Counted from the first letter of the stretch, positions 44,629-54,374 are shown. The stretch: DNA of 64,000 bases from Sphingobacterium humi (GCF_009768885.1 NZ_WSQA01000001.1:62001-126000); one strand, 5' to 3'. The notes: generated from the letters alone by a model not told the origin. Program-made: numbers and translations.

Positions 44629-47600
44629 CTACCATCCTGGTGCAAAGTTTAATCCGAAGGTTCCGAATTTCGTACGCGATGGGTTATTCAACTGAATCGC
44701 ATAGTAAGGTTCTAATATCATAGCCCCAAATAAATTCACCCGCAACGACACCCCGGCACTGAAAACCGGCATCCGCACATTCGGGTCATAAGTCACATAA
44801 TCTTCCCCATTGATCGTTTGGGTAATTTTATCTTCGTCTGTTTTATTCCATTTAATGGTATTGCCATTTCGCCAAGCCAAACCGCCATCAATAAAGAAGT
44901 TCAGATCGGTAAACAACATGCCCGAAGGAATAACCGCTAATTTCTCTGGCCCTGTAAATGGCAAGCGTAACTCTAAATTACCAACCACCATTTTAGAACC
45001 TGAAAGGTCGTTAAAACTAATCTTGCTGTTCGGCCCAAAGCTGTTATCTTCAAAACCGCGAATCAAGTATGGATAGCCAATGTATATATTATACAATTGG
45101 TCTGCCCCACTTCCAACACGCATGTAGGAATACAAACGGGCCGCCAAGGTCACCGGCTTCATCCGGTGGTATTTGCGCACATCCACATTAAAGGCGGTAA
45201 ATTGGAAAGTCCCGAAATACTGCTCGGCACTAACGCGATAACGATAGCCCTGCAAAGGTGCTGCAATCCCGAAAACGGCATTATCCCCAACAAAACCGGC
45301 ATTCGCCTGAAATAAGTTGAACGGATCTAAGCGTGCGCCTAATAGTTGACTTGCTTCCTCTGTCGTTACCTTTTCGCGACCACCGTAGCCATAATAATAA
45401 CTTTGGTAATAGCGATCTACCCGGTAAGAGTTATAGGAAGCTGCACCCCCCATTTCAAAGCGGTGGTGACGATTAAAAGGATAGGCTACAAACATATCCG
45501 CTTGGGTTTGGAACGAACGCACCAGGTATTGATCCAATACCAATTCCGGCTGGCCCGCACCGATATCCCGGGTATCGAATTGGTAAAAACCAAAACGATA
45601 AGGAATATGCGATAAGGATCCACCCCAGTTCCAACGCGAACGCTGATTGATGTAGGCCACCTGCCCACCAAAGTCATAAATCTCACCATTGATGTTCAGG
45701 GCTGCAAAAATTTGGTTATAGCCCAAAATATCAGAAAACATCCCTTGTACCCCGGAAGCAATACCGGCACCATAACGGGAACCTACAGACATACCCACGC
45801 CACTATTGGCCAGGTAATCTAATTTAAACTTCGGTTTATAAGCAATGTTATTAATCTGCGAATCATTGATCCGGGAATACGCATTGAAATTACGCAAGTT
45901 CGTATTCACCACATTTACCCCTCGACTCTGGCTTGGCGGCAACATCGCCGGCTCAAAATCAACTAAGGCCGCATCTACAGGTTGTGCCTCAAACTCCGTA
46001 CTCTTGGCACGGTACACACTGTAGGAGTTGTTTTTAAAGTAGGAATACACAATATCATCATTCGCCGAAATACTCATGGCCGGCGAATACTCCGTAATCC
46101 CGGAAATACCTGTAAAGAAATCCGTCATGCGTGCCACTTGCTGATCCTCGAAGGAAAAACGATACATATTCCGGTACCCATCGCTATTCGACAGGAAGTA
46201 AATCTGCTTACCATCCGCTGAATAATGCGGATTTAAGTTATTAGCCCCCGGGAAAATATCCAAATTATGAATCTCCTTGGTTGCGATATCAATAAAGGCA
46301 ATGTTCATCGGGATATCCACCGAACGTGAGTCTGATTTTAAGGCTACACGATCAGTACTGAACACGATGTATTTACCATCGCGCGAAAAGCTAGGCTGAA
46401 AATCGGAATACTTATCATTGGTCAGCTGCGATAAATCCTTGCTGGCCAAATTATAAATATAGATATCCGAGTGTCCGTTTGTTAAGCCTGAAAAGGCCAC
46501 CCGATCGCCATCCGGCGCCCAGGTAATATTTGTAAATTCCGATATGTCGCCCATCGCCTCAACCGACAGGGTTTTCCCCGTCTCCACATCCACAATCATC
46601 AACTTATTCTTCCCTTCACTAAAAATAGAGAAGGCGAACTTCCTACTATCCGGCGAGAAGGTTCCTGCAGATTCCAGAAAACTAAATTCATCAATATCTT
46701 TATTGGTCAGTCGACTCCCCAGTTTTCGAATAACAGCACCCGTATTGGCATCCGCTAAGAACAAATCAATCCCGAAAAGATCCAGTTCCGACATAAAGGC
46801 CACGTATTTCCCATTCGGAGAAATGGCAGGCGAAACATTCATTCGCCCCGCATTCTTCGTGGTTAATAAAGCCTGACCGATCGGTCTTGAGCTGGTATCC
46901 TTGCCTGAATTCCGGTAGGTATTTTCCATGCTATTCTTCCATAAGGTCGACATGGTTTGTGCATCGTATCCAAATACCCGACGGATCCCTTGTTCATAGC
47001 CATACTTCGCCGTTTCAATAAACAAAGGCATAATAACGGTGTCACCATAGGTTGAACCTACGTACGACCAGAAAGCCTGACCATAGCGGTACGGGAAATA
47101 CCGGTTCATCTGCTCAGTCATCTGTCTTAAGGAAGGTAGGTCATTTCGCGCATAGGCATCCCGCATCCACATAGACGTAAAGGCGTCTTTCTTCCCAATG
47201 GAAAAATACTCCGCCATCCCTTCCACCATCCATAATGGTAAATTGGCGATGTTCTCCAAACGGGTCGAATCGCCGCCCTCAATCAATACGCGGTACTGGA
47301 ACGCATGGACCATCTCGTGACCCAATACGTGCCGAGTCTGCTGGTTGATCTGCATAATCGGCATCACTACCCGTTGCTTAAAGGCCTCCGTCACCCCGCC
47401 GGTTCCAACACCTATCTCACCAGAAATGGCCGTCGTTTGTTGAAACTCTGGATGGTTATTGTAAAAAATAATGGGGTTCTTCCGAAAGAAGGTATCTTGA
47501 AACACCTGCTGGTGCAATTCGTACCACACTTCCGATTCCTTGGCCAACCAATTCATCATCGAATCGTTTTTCAAGTAATAGTACAAGTTAAAGTGTGGCG

Positions 47601-47751
47601 TTTCATACACCTTGAAATCCAATTTCTTATACCGCATTTTGTTCTGCCCAAAATATTGGGCATGCGCCGTTTGTTGATAGGCTAATAGCATAAACAAACC
47701 ACAAAACAGCAAAGAAAATCCCTTTGTAAAGAGTAATCGGTTAAATTTCAT
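44629..47751 (-). CDS. Exported zinc-peptidase-like protein with TolB-type propeller and outer-membrane barrel
   Basis: A 1040-aa protein. The signal peptide ends at about residue 32 (AHAQ). Residues ~45-240 are a peptidase-MA-like domain with the zinc motif HEMVH at 145-149 and a following Glu in WMVEGMAEYF. Residues ~290-580 contain PD40/TolB-type repeats, each with SPNGKYVAF- or SPDSRKFAF-like cores. Residues ~640-1040 look like a BamA/surface-antigen-type beta-barrel (GYPYLIRGFEDNSFG, ending LNFAPGW). It lies 47 bases downstream of the PBP1A gene on the same strand. Its role is unproven, but a membrane-anchored protease is plausible. Confidence 0.85.
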   Translation of the reverse strand: MKFNRLLFTKGFSLLFCGLFMLLAYQQTAHAQYFGQNKMRYKKLDFKVYETPHFNLYYYLKNDSMMNWLAKESEVWYELHQQVFQDTFFRKNPIIFYNNHPEFQQTTAISGEIGVGTGGVTEAFKQRVVMPIMQINQQTRHVLGHEMVHAFQYRVLIEGGDSTRLENIANLPLWMVEGMAEYFSIGKKDAFTSMWMRDAYARNDLPSLRQMTEQMNRYFPYRYGQAFWSYVGSTYGDTVIMPLFIETAKYGYEQGIRRVFGYDAQTMSTLWKNSMENTYRNSGKDTSSRPIGQALLTTKNAGRMNVSPAISPNGKYVAFMSELDLFGIDLFLADANTGAVIRKLGSRLTNKDIDEFSFLESAGTFSPDSRKFAFSIFSEGKNKLMIVDVETGKTLSVEAMGDISEFTNITWAPDGDRVAFSGLTNGHSDIYIYNLASKDLSQLTNDKYSDFQPSFSRDGKYIVFSTDRVALKSDSRSVDIPMNIAFIDIATKEIHNLDIFPGANNLNPHYSADGKQIYFLSNSDGYRNMYRFSFEDQQVARMTDFFTGISGITEYSPAMSISANDDIVYSYFKNNSYSVYRAKSTEFEAQPVDAALVDFEPAMLPPSQSRGVNVVNTNLRNFNAYSRINDSQINNIAYKPKFKLDYLANSGVGMSVGSRYGAGIASGVQGMFSDILGYNQIFAALNINGEIYDFGGQVAYINQRSRWNWGGSLSHIPYRFGFYQFDTRDIGAGQPELVLDQYLVRSFQTQADMFVAYPFNRHHRFEMGGAASYNSYRVDRYYQSYYYGYGGREKVTTEEASQLLGARLDPFNLFQANAGFVGDNAVFGIAAPLQGYRYRVSAEQYFGTFQFTAFNVDVRKYHRMKPVTLAARLYSYMRVGSGADQLYNIYIGYPYLIRGFEDNSFGPNSKISFNDLSGSKMVVGNLELRLPFTGPEKLAVIPSGMLFTDLNFFIDGGLAWRNGNTIKWNKTDEDKITQTINGEDYVTYDPNVRMPVFSAGVSLRVNLFGAMILEPYYAIQLNNPSRTKFGTFGLNFAPGW

Positions 47752-47798
47752 AAACTAAGAATTAGTATATAAAAGTAAATATTTCAGCTTAAAGATAA

Positions 47799-50126
47799 TT
47801 AATCCTGTGGGTTTTCCTCGGTCGACTCCAACTCTTGCAGAATCTGTGGCAAGGTCAAGGCAGGCACTTCCACCTCCTGCGATCCTTCCACCGTGTCGGA
47901 GGTATCCCTGGTACTGCGTATACGCGGCCCCGGACAATTGTACGTTTTCTTGATCTCTACGGTCGCCTCCGGAAACTTCCCTTTCGTGACGCCTAACTCC
48001 GGATGTTTGTACAATTCCTCCATATAAACCGCAAAAATTGGTAAGGCTGTTTTCGACCCTTCCCCTGTTGCCGAGCTCTTAAAGTGAATACTCTGCTCAT
48101 CACATCCTACCCAAACACCCGTTACCAAATCTTTGGTCACCCCCATGTACCAGCCATCCACATAATCAGAGGAGGTACCGGTTTTACCACCAATTTCATT
48201 ATCATCCCCAAACAAATCCCACTCCCAAAGCGCTTGTGATGTACCACCCGATTCCTCGATGGTTCCACGTAACATATAGCCCATCAGCCAGGCATTCTCC
48301 GGACTGATTACTTGCTTCTGCTCCGAACTAAACTCGGCAAGCACACGCCCGTCTTTATCCTCAATTCGTTTCACCAAAATAGGCTCTGTTTTCTTCCCAG
48401 CATTCATAAAGGTGCTGTAAGCACGAACCATCTCAAAAACAGAAACCTCATTCGAACCCAAACCTACCGATGGCACCGACTCCAATTTACTGTCGATCCC
48501 ACAGGTATGCGCCATTTTCACCACATTTTCCCATCCCACATCTTGAGTCACCTGGGCCGTCACAGAATTTAAGGAACGAGCTAAAGCATGTCTTAGCGAC
48601 AATTCACTATAAGAAAAGGTCCAGTCCGCATTCTTGGGTTCCCAGACTTCATCCAAGCCTTTATTGTTTACAAACTCGATCTTCACCGGCTTGTCGGTAT
48701 ATTTATCGCATGGGGTCTTCCCTGCCTCCAAAGCCGTCACATAAGCAAAAGGCTTAAAGGTGGATCCGGGCTGACGCTTCGCTTGGTTCACATGGTCAAA
48801 CTTATAGTAGTCATGATTAATACCACCCACCCATACTTTAATTTCCCCCGAATAAGGATCCATAGACATCATGCCGGTATTCAACATTGCAATATAATGC
48901 TTCAACGAATCCATCGTCGAATAGTTCACGGCTTCCATCCCATCCCAGGTAAATACCTGCATATCCTTCTTCTTGTTCAGTTCTTCAAAGACTTTCGCCT
49001 CATCCTGCAATTTTTCTTTTAGATAGGCAAATACCGGTAATTTCTTAGCCTGGTCTTCTAAAAAGTTCGGGATAACATTTCCTTCCTTATCACGCCAAGG
49101 TTCTTCATTGCCCCAAACATTGTCCAATCGGCGTTGCAATTCTTTCATCTTGCTCGCTACCGATTCTTCCGCAATTTTCTGCATCCGCGAATCAATGGTG
49201 GTATATATTTTTAACCCACTGGTGTAAATATCTATCTCATTTTCCTCCGCCCATTTTTCCAACCACTTTTCTACGGCCGTCCGCAGGTATGAATCGTTGG
49301 AATTGCGCACCTCCTGATTGTTTAAGTTCAGGTTCAAGGAGTCTTTCGCAAACTGCTCAACCTGAGCCGTTTTTAAAAAACCTTCCTTCTCCATTTGCCG
49401 CAACACCACATTCCGGCGTTGTAAGGCATTCTTGGGGTTCCGAATCGGGTTATAAAGCGTCGTTCCCTTTAGCATTCCGATCAGCACAGCGGCCTCATTC
49501 ACCGTTACTTCGGAAGGTAATTTATCAAAATAACGCACCGAAGCCGATTTAATACCATAGGCATTATTACTAAACGAAACGGTATTCAGGTACATGGTGA
49601 TAATCTCTTCCTTGCTGTATTTACTTTCCAGTTTAAAAGCAGTCATCCACTCCTTATACTTGGTGACCAATAAACCAAGCCCTGGAATTTTACCGAGAAA
49701 GCCCTGTGAATCTTTATAGCGTGTGCGGTATAGATTTTTCGCCAATTGCTGAGTAATGGTGCTTGCGCCCCTATCACTCCCGGAAACCGTAGAAACAACA
49801 CCGCCAAATAAACCAATAAAATCGACCCCATGATGTTTATAAAAACGCACATCCTCCGTCGCCACTAAAGCGTTGATGATGTTTGGGGAAATGCTATCAA
49901 AGGAAACAGGGTCGCGGTCTTGTTTATAATAACGTCCGATAAGGACAGAATCGGCGGTAAAAAGTTCGGAAGAAACGTTTAAGCTGGGGAGAAGAATTTC
50001 CTTCTTGGTGGGGGACGATCCGAACAATCCCAAGAAGTTAATTTGCACCGCACATGTGAACAGAATAACAAAATAGATAATTATCAGCGCGATACGCAAA
50101 AATTTGTTTCTAACCCGTTTAAACAT
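47799..50126 (-). CDS. Penicillin-binding protein 1A (bifunctional transglycosylase/transpeptidase)
   Basis: A 775-aa class A PBP that polymerises and crosslinks peptidoglycan. An N-terminal membrane anchor (IALIIIYFVILFTCAV) is followed by the GT51 domain (ATEDVRFYKHHGVD; GASTITQQLAKN). The transpeptidase domain has the SxxK motif in PGSTFKPFAY, SxN in SLNSVTAQ and KTG in GKTGTSSDYVDGWY. A C-terminal acidic tail ends EENPQD. Upstream is the divergent rpoN gene. The downstream propeller/barrel protein gene may share its transcript. Confidence 0.96.
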   Translation of the reverse strand: MFKRVRNKFLRIALIIIYFVILFTCAVQINFLGLFGSSPTKKEILLPSLNVSSELFTADSVLIGRYYKQDRDPVSFDSISPNIINALVATEDVRFYKHHGVDFIGLFGGVVSTVSGSDRGASTITQQLAKNLYRTRYKDSQGFLGKIPGLGLLVTKYKEWMTAFKLESKYSKEEIITMYLNTVSFSNNAYGIKSASVRYFDKLPSEVTVNEAAVLIGMLKGTTLYNPIRNPKNALQRRNVVLRQMEKEGFLKTAQVEQFAKDSLNLNLNNQEVRNSNDSYLRTAVEKWLEKWAEENEIDIYTSGLKIYTTIDSRMQKIAEESVASKMKELQRRLDNVWGNEEPWRDKEGNVIPNFLEDQAKKLPVFAYLKEKLQDEAKVFEELNKKKDMQVFTWDGMEAVNYSTMDSLKHYIAMLNTGMMSMDPYSGEIKVWVGGINHDYYKFDHVNQAKRQPGSTFKPFAYVTALEAGKTPCDKYTDKPVKIEFVNNKGLDEVWEPKNADWTFSYSELSLRHALARSLNSVTAQVTQDVGWENVVKMAHTCGIDSKLESVPSVGLGSNEVSVFEMVRAYSTFMNAGKKTEPILVKRIEDKDGRVLAEFSSEQKQVISPENAWLMGYMLRGTIEESGGTSQALWEWDLFGDDNEIGGKTGTSSDYVDGWYMGVTKDLVTGVWVGCDEQSIHFKSSATGEGSKTALPIFAVYMEELYKHPELGVTKGKFPEATVEIKKTYNCPGPRIRSTRDTSDTVEGSQEVEVPALTLPQILQELESTEENPQD

Positions 50127-50353
50127 ACGGTAAATATGGACAAAACTTTGGAAAAAACTACACTAAAACGCTCAAAAAAGTACTTGGGTTTAAAAATTAA
50201 CGAATTTTAACACATCGGTTTTTTCGTTGTTTTTCTACTTGTGTATGAAGCAATAGCCTATCAAAAATTGTACCTAAAATTTAAATTAGCCCCTAGGGTA
50301 TAAGCGTGATTCAATATATTTCGCTATTTTTACCTTGATTTATTTTCGGGGAC

Positions 50354-51817
50354 ATGTTAAAACAAACGCTACAGCAAAAATTACTACAAAAATTATCACC
50401 TCAACAAATTCAATTCATCAAACTTCTGCAGGTACCCACTGTATCCTTAGATGCACGTATCAAAGAAGAATTGGAGGAAAACCCCGCCTTAGAAGACGGA
50501 AGTTTGGCCAATATGAATGAACCCGCTGAAGAATATCCGGATAAAGATCCGGATGATGATTTTAACATGGAGGAAAGCAGCTACGATGAGGAATTCAGCG
50601 TAGATGAATACATCCAAGAGGATGACTATAAAGATTATGGCGGTGGCTATGATTCTGATGATGATGACAATAAGAAAGAAATGCCTATTGCCATCCAAGA
50701 TTCCTTCTTCGAAAATCTCCAAAATCAACTCGACTTACTCGCCCTGTCCAATAAGGATTACCTGATCGGTCAACAAATCATCGGCAGTTTGGACGACGAC
50801 GGTTACCTACGCAGACCCATCCCCTCGTTAATTGATGACCTCGCCTTTTCCCAAAACGTGATGGTGGAGGAAAAAGATGTGGAAGAAATGCTGCGCATTA
50901 TCCAAGAATTTGACCCTGCCGGAATTGGTGCCCGCAATTTACAGGAATGTTTAGCCATCCAGCTCCGTAAAAAAGACCAGGAAAACCCCGTGATCCAAAA
51001 AGCGATGCTGGTGGTTGAGAATTACCTGGAAGAATTTACCAAAAAACATTACGACAAAATAGAGAAACAATTGGGTGTCAACTCCGAAGAGCTCCGCGAT
51101 ATTGTCAATGAAATATTAAAACTGAACCCAAAACCCGGCGACTCCGGTGCTGCAGCCGGCAAGCAATTGCATATTATTCCCGATTTCCACATCAGTAATA
51201 ACGACGGTGTGCTGCATCTTACCCTAAACGGTAGAAACGCCCCGGAATTAAGGGTATCGCGCTCCTATCAGGAGATGTTTGAACATTACGAAAAGGCCGA
51301 GAAAAACGATAAGAAAATGCGTGAGGCGGTTCAATTTGTAAAGCAAAAACTAGACTCCGCAAAATGGTTTATCGACGCCATCAAACAGCGCCAGCAAACC
51401 TTATTGAAAACCATGAATGCCATTATGGAATACCAATATGAGTATTTCCTAACGGGCGACGACCGCATGCTTAAACCGATGATCTTGAAGGACATAGCTG
51501 ACAAGATCGAAATGGATATTTCAACGGTTTCCCGCGTTGCAAACTCCAAGTATGTGCAAACGGAATTCGGCACCTTCCTACTTAAATCCTTCTTCTCGGA
51601 AGCTATCCAAACGGAATCCGGCGAAGAGGTTTCCAATAAAGAAGTCAAGAAAATATTAGAAGAGTGCATCGCCAATGAAGACAAGAAGAAACCTTTGGCC
51701 GATGAGAAATTAACCGAAATATTAAAGGAAAAAGGCTATTCCATCGCTCGACGTACCGTAGCAAAATACCGCGAAGCCATGAATATTCCTGTTGCCCGGT
51801 TAAGAAAGGAGCTGTAA
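50354..51817 (+). CDS. rpoN: RNA polymerase sigma-54 factor
   Basis: A 487-aa sigma-54. Region I is the Gln/Leu-rich activator-interacting part (LKQTLQQKLLQKLSPQQIQF...ENPALE). Region II is a long, strongly acidic insert (residues ~55-115, many Asp/Glu). Region III binds core RNAP and DNA, and contains the HTH part (ISTVSRVANSKYVQTEFGTF). The C-terminal RpoN box is ARRTVAKYRE. A TATTTTCG element ends only five bases before the ATG, so a leaderless transcript is possible. No enhancer-binding protein gene is in the window. Confidence 0.97.
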   Translation: MLKQTLQQKLLQKLSPQQIQFIKLLQVPTVSLDARIKEELEENPALEDGSLANMNEPAEEYPDKDPDDDFNMEESSYDEEFSVDEYIQEDDYKDYGGGYDSDDDDNKKEMPIAIQDSFFENLQNQLDLLALSNKDYLIGQQIIGSLDDDGYLRRPIPSLIDDLAFSQNVMVEEKDVEEMLRIIQEFDPAGIGARNLQECLAIQLRKKDQENPVIQKAMLVVENYLEEFTKKHYDKIEKQLGVNSEELRDIVNEILKLNPKPGDSGAAAGKQLHIIPDFHISNNDGVLHLTLNGRNAPELRVSRSYQEMFEHYEKAEKNDKKMREAVQFVKQKLDSAKWFIDAIKQRQQTLLKTMNAIMEYQYEYFLTGDDRMLKPMILKDIADKIEMDISTVSRVANSKYVQTEFGTFLLKSFFSEAIQTESGEEVSNKEVKKILEECIANEDKKKPLADEKLTEILKEKGYSIARRTVAKYREAMNIPVARLRKEL

Positions 51818-51860
51818 CACAAGGCGCAGCCCCCACCTTCCCGTATTTTTTAAAAATAAT

Positions 51861-51892
51861 TTTGAATATTAAAATTAAATCTACTAGATTTG
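51861..51892 (+). promoter_or_regulatory. Near-perfect promoter upstream of a long leader
   Basis: TTTG (51861-51864) and TAGATTTG (51885-51892) are 20 bases apart, matching both consensus elements of the phylum. The predicted start is near 51899, which leaves about 143 bases of leader before the ATG at 52042. Confidence 0.7.
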
Positions 51893-51898
51893 TAGAGT

Positions 51899-52041
51899 AT
51901 TCAGAATTGCTAATGCAATACCAACCGAGTGCAGGCACCGCGGTGGTAAATTAATACGGGTTTCATACCAAAATAAACGTTTATTCCGTTTTATTTCCCG
52001 TCTGAATGCAATTATGGTTAAACCACTTAATTTTTAATTGT
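51899..52041 (+). ncRNA. Structured 5' leader, candidate cis-regulatory RNA
   Basis: The leader holds ATTGC-TAAT-GCAAT (stem-loop), CACCGCGGTG (10-nt palindrome), and an outer ACGGG/CCCGT pairing that encloses AATAAACGTTTATT (14-nt palindrome). The inner part can instead pair AAAATAAACG with CGTTTTATTT, so two mutually exclusive folds are possible. I do not recognise a known riboswitch class (not SAM, TPP, cobalamin or T-box by motif). Confidence 0.4.
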
Positions 52042-52302
52042 ATGTCACACACAAAACCTTTACAACAACATTTGGTCGAACAGTTCCACCACTACTCTAC
52101 GCATGAATTAGTGCTGCTGAACAACGACATCGTGCAATCTAACTGGGGCCGCAACAAGTCGGCTTTCCGTTCCGCACTGCTCAGCACCCTGGCCAAACGG
52201 GGCATCGACCTCTCGGCTATTATTTCGAAAGAAGACGGCATTACCTTGATTCAAAAGGTGGTAGTAAAACTGGAAGCCAACAAGCTGATCCCTGTTTGCT
52301 AG
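52042..52302 (+). CDS. Small conserved-looking protein, function unknown
   Basis: An 86-aa soluble protein starting at the ATG at 52042 (MSHTKPLQQHLVEQF). A longer frame from 52006 adds a hydrophobic stretch that lies in the structured leader and is unlikely. It is helical, with HYSTHELVLLNNDIVQSNWG and KSAFRSALLSTLAKRGIDLS, then KEDGITLIQKVVVKLE and a C-terminal Cys. It is probably a small regulatory or DNA/RNA-associated protein, but this is a guess. It is expressed from a strong promoter and overlaps the convergent DUF2891 gene by four bases. Confidence 0.75.
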   Translation: MSHTKPLQQHLVEQFHHYSTHELVLLNNDIVQSNWGRNKSAFRSALLSTLAKRGIDLSAIISKEDGITLIQKVVVKLEANKLIPVC

Positions 52303-53414
52303 TTCCCTTTTTCGAGTTGATCCTTATGTGCTAAGGCATACAAAGCGAAGGTTCCTAACCAATGGGAGCCCATATAATCGTCTGGGGCACTCAGGTTCGG
52401 CACGGAAAAAGCCAGGTGCTCCAAGGCTATTGTTTTCAAGGATTCAAGCTCTGGCACTTTTGCCACAATACCGTATAAACAGGCTGCCCGGCTATAGTTT
52501 AAGCCATCTAAATGGACTAACTTTCCATCCGTACGGTCTTTAACAATAGCGGGGCTTAGGCTAAAGTCTTTATTAAACAAGGCGGGCATAAATGTTTTTA
52601 ACCATGCTTGATAAGCTGGCACATCCATCAGTTTACTCATCAGGAAGGCCTCTTCAAAACAGGGAGATAAGAAATCGTATCCACTAGGCTCGTAAGCTAG
52701 GTCGCAGTTTTTATCATCCTTAAACAGGCGGAGGCCATGCTCTTGTATCGCTTTCAAAAAGGCATCATCCCCTACCGTCTGTGCATAGTCGTAAGATAAG
52801 GACAAACCAAAGGCCGAGTTATCATGCTGCCCCGCACGAATCGGATAAACCAGCTTCGGCAGGTATTCTTTATACTTAGCAATCAGCAGGTTTACCAGCG
52901 GATTTAACGCGGCTTCCCAACGTTTTCCATCCGGATCATTCCAGGTATGCAATTCTTCCTGTAGCTTAAACAACCAAGCCCAACCATAGGTACGCTCAAA
53001 ATCGCTGTTATTCGGATCTTCAAAAAAGGATTGTTCAATCGCTACGTTTTCCGGCGTAATATGGGCATTCAAAAATGCACGAACCTCTCCATTGGCATCC
53101 AATTCCGGAAATTGCTTCATTAATTTAATAATCGACCAGTAGCCGTGCACGGAAGAGTGCCAATCAAAGCAGCCATAGAAAATGGGACGCAACTGCTTCG
53201 GTCCTTTCAAATCGGCATCCGAACCCAATACCTGCCCCATTTTATTGGGGTATTCCACTTCCAGACAATGCCTCGGCAGGGCAAAAATATCCTTGGCCAG
53301 ACTCGCTGTAAGGTGTACATCTTCAGGAACTTCGGTTTTGTTTTTCTCTTTTTGTGGCTCGCATGAAAAAAGCAAGCCCGCAAGTAAACATATGCTAGAA
53401 ATACGAATAATCAT
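52299..53414 (-). CDS. DUF2891-family lipoprotein
   Basis: A 371-aa lipoprotein: signal MIIRISSICLLAGLLFSC, then EPQKEKNK. The body matches DUF2891, which folds as an alpha/alpha barrel-like protein: RPIFYGCFDWHSSVHGYW, RTYGWAWLFKLQEELH, YPIRAGQHDNSAFGLSL, FLSPCFEEAFLM and DYMGSHWLGTFALYAL. His, Asp and Trp residues cluster in these blocks and suggest an enzyme, but no reaction is known for the family. It converges with the small gene at 52042, overlapping by four bases, and diverges from the DUF937 gene. Confidence 0.88.
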   Translation of the reverse strand: MIIRISSICLLAGLLFSCEPQKEKNKTEVPEDVHLTASLAKDIFALPRHCLEVEYPNKMGQVLGSDADLKGPKQLRPIFYGCFDWHSSVHGYWSIIKLMKQFPELDANGEVRAFLNAHITPENVAIEQSFFEDPNNSDFERTYGWAWLFKLQEELHTWNDPDGKRWEAALNPLVNLLIAKYKEYLPKLVYPIRAGQHDNSAFGLSLSYDYAQTVGDDAFLKAIQEHGLRLFKDDKNCDLAYEPSGYDFLSPCFEEAFLMSKLMDVPAYQAWLKTFMPALFNKDFSLSPAIVKDRTDGKLVHLDGLNYSRAACLYGIVAKVPELESLKTIALEHLAFSVPNLSAPDDYMGSHWLGTFALYALAHKDQLEKGN

Positions 53415-53432
53415 TGTTTGCTATTTTGGCTT

Positions 53433-53440
53433 TATATTTG
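53433..53440 (+). promoter_or_regulatory. TATATTTG promoter element
   Basis: A perfect TAnnTTTG 47 bases before the DUF937 gene. A TTG lies 16 bases upstream, just inside the divergent gene's start region. Confidence 0.5.
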
Positions 53441-53487
53441 AGTAAATAATTATAAAATTATAATAATAAAACAAAATAAACCAAAAC

Positions 53488-54150
53488 ATGAATATTACAG
53501 ATTTAATTTCCGGCAATATCGGCTCGCAAGCTGTCGATAGCATCGCTGAAAAAATGGGCGTTGAAAAGAGCCAGGCGCAATATGTTATGGCGGCAGCAGT
53601 TCCCTTAATGATGTCTGCGTTAAACTACAATGCAAACAAAAGCCCCGAGCAAGCCAATGGCATTCAGCAGGCTATAGCCAACAAACACGATGGCAGCATC
53701 TTCGATAACCTAAGCAGCCTATTCGCCCAAGGCCCTACCGATGATGAAGATAAAATTGTAAACCATATGTTCGGTCGTAATACCGACAACGTGAAAGAAA
53801 ATCTCTCCGCGAAAACTGGCTTAGACGTCAAAAAGATTGCCGGCATTCTTGCTTTAGTGGCGCCCCTAGTGATGGGCTACCTCGGTAAGAAAAAACAAGA
53901 AAATGCCGGAACGGAAAGTAGTGGCGGTATTGGCGATTTAATCGGTAGCGTATTAGGCGGCGGATCAAATGCCGGCGGCGGATTAGGCGGAATGCTCGGC
54001 AGCATCCTAGGTGGAGGCGCAACAAATACTGCTTCCGGCGGTGCTTCCGGCGGGCTCGGCGACCTTGTAGGCGATTTCTTCAACCAAGACAAAGATAAAA
54101 ACGCCAAAGGCGGCATATTGGATGCCCTAGCCGGCATGTTTGCAAAATAA
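53488..54150 (+). CDS. DUF937-domain protein
   Basis: A 220-aa soluble protein. Residues 1-130 follow the DUF937 pattern: helical segments beginning LISGNIGSQAVDSIAEKMG, then SQAQYVMAAAVPLMMSAL, DNLSSLFAQGPTDDEDKIVNHMFG and VKKIAGILALVAPLVMGYLGKKK. Residues ~140-205 are a Gly/Ala/Ser-rich linker with repeated GGLGGMLGSILGGG-like units, and the end is LDALAGMFAK. The function of the family is unknown. A clear terminator follows, so it is monocistronic. Confidence 0.88.
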   Translation: MNITDLISGNIGSQAVDSIAEKMGVEKSQAQYVMAAAVPLMMSALNYNANKSPEQANGIQQAIANKHDGSIFDNLSSLFAQGPTDDEDKIVNHMFGRNTDNVKENLSAKTGLDVKKIAGILALVAPLVMGYLGKKKQENAGTESSGGIGDLIGSVLGGGSNAGGGLGGMLGSILGGGATNTASGGASGGLGDLVGDFFNQDKDKNAKGGILDALAGMFAK

Positions 54151-54173
54151 GACTAACCAGCTTTTATATAGGT

Positions 54174-54199
54174 AAGGGAGTTTCGAAAGAAGCTCCCTT
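54174..54199 (+). terminator. Terminator of the DUF937 gene
   Basis: AAGGGAG pairs with CTCCCTT around a 12-base loop, followed by TTTTAG. Confidence 0.7.
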
Positions 54200-54274
54200 T
54201 TTAGTTATGCCTGCTTTAGATTTGTGACTTTTATGAGGTTTTACTGAAGCTTTGGAACGCCCTTGTTCAGCCCT

Positions 54275-54306
54275 TTGCAAAGGGGATTGATACGGGTGAG
54301 AAAGGG
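54275..54306 (+). repeat. Body C repeat (inverse copy of 7945-7976)
   Basis: 32 of 32 bases match the reverse complement of 7945-7976. It lies within a larger inverted repeat of its own (CAGCCCTTT at 54268 with AAAGGGCTG at 54301), which is absent from the other copy. Confidence 0.85.
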
Positions 54307-54374
54307 CTGAGAAAGGGAAGTGAAAAGGGGGAAAGCAATAGATGAAGTGTATACTCGTGGTGTCATCGTGCTGC

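Noticed and set aside
51899..52041. T-box or SAM/TPP/cobalamin riboswitch
   Set aside because: CACCGCGGTG recalls a T-box-like core, but the specifier arm, the conserved antiterminator bulge and the downstream aminoacyl-tRNA or biosynthesis gene are missing; other riboswitch motifs are absent.
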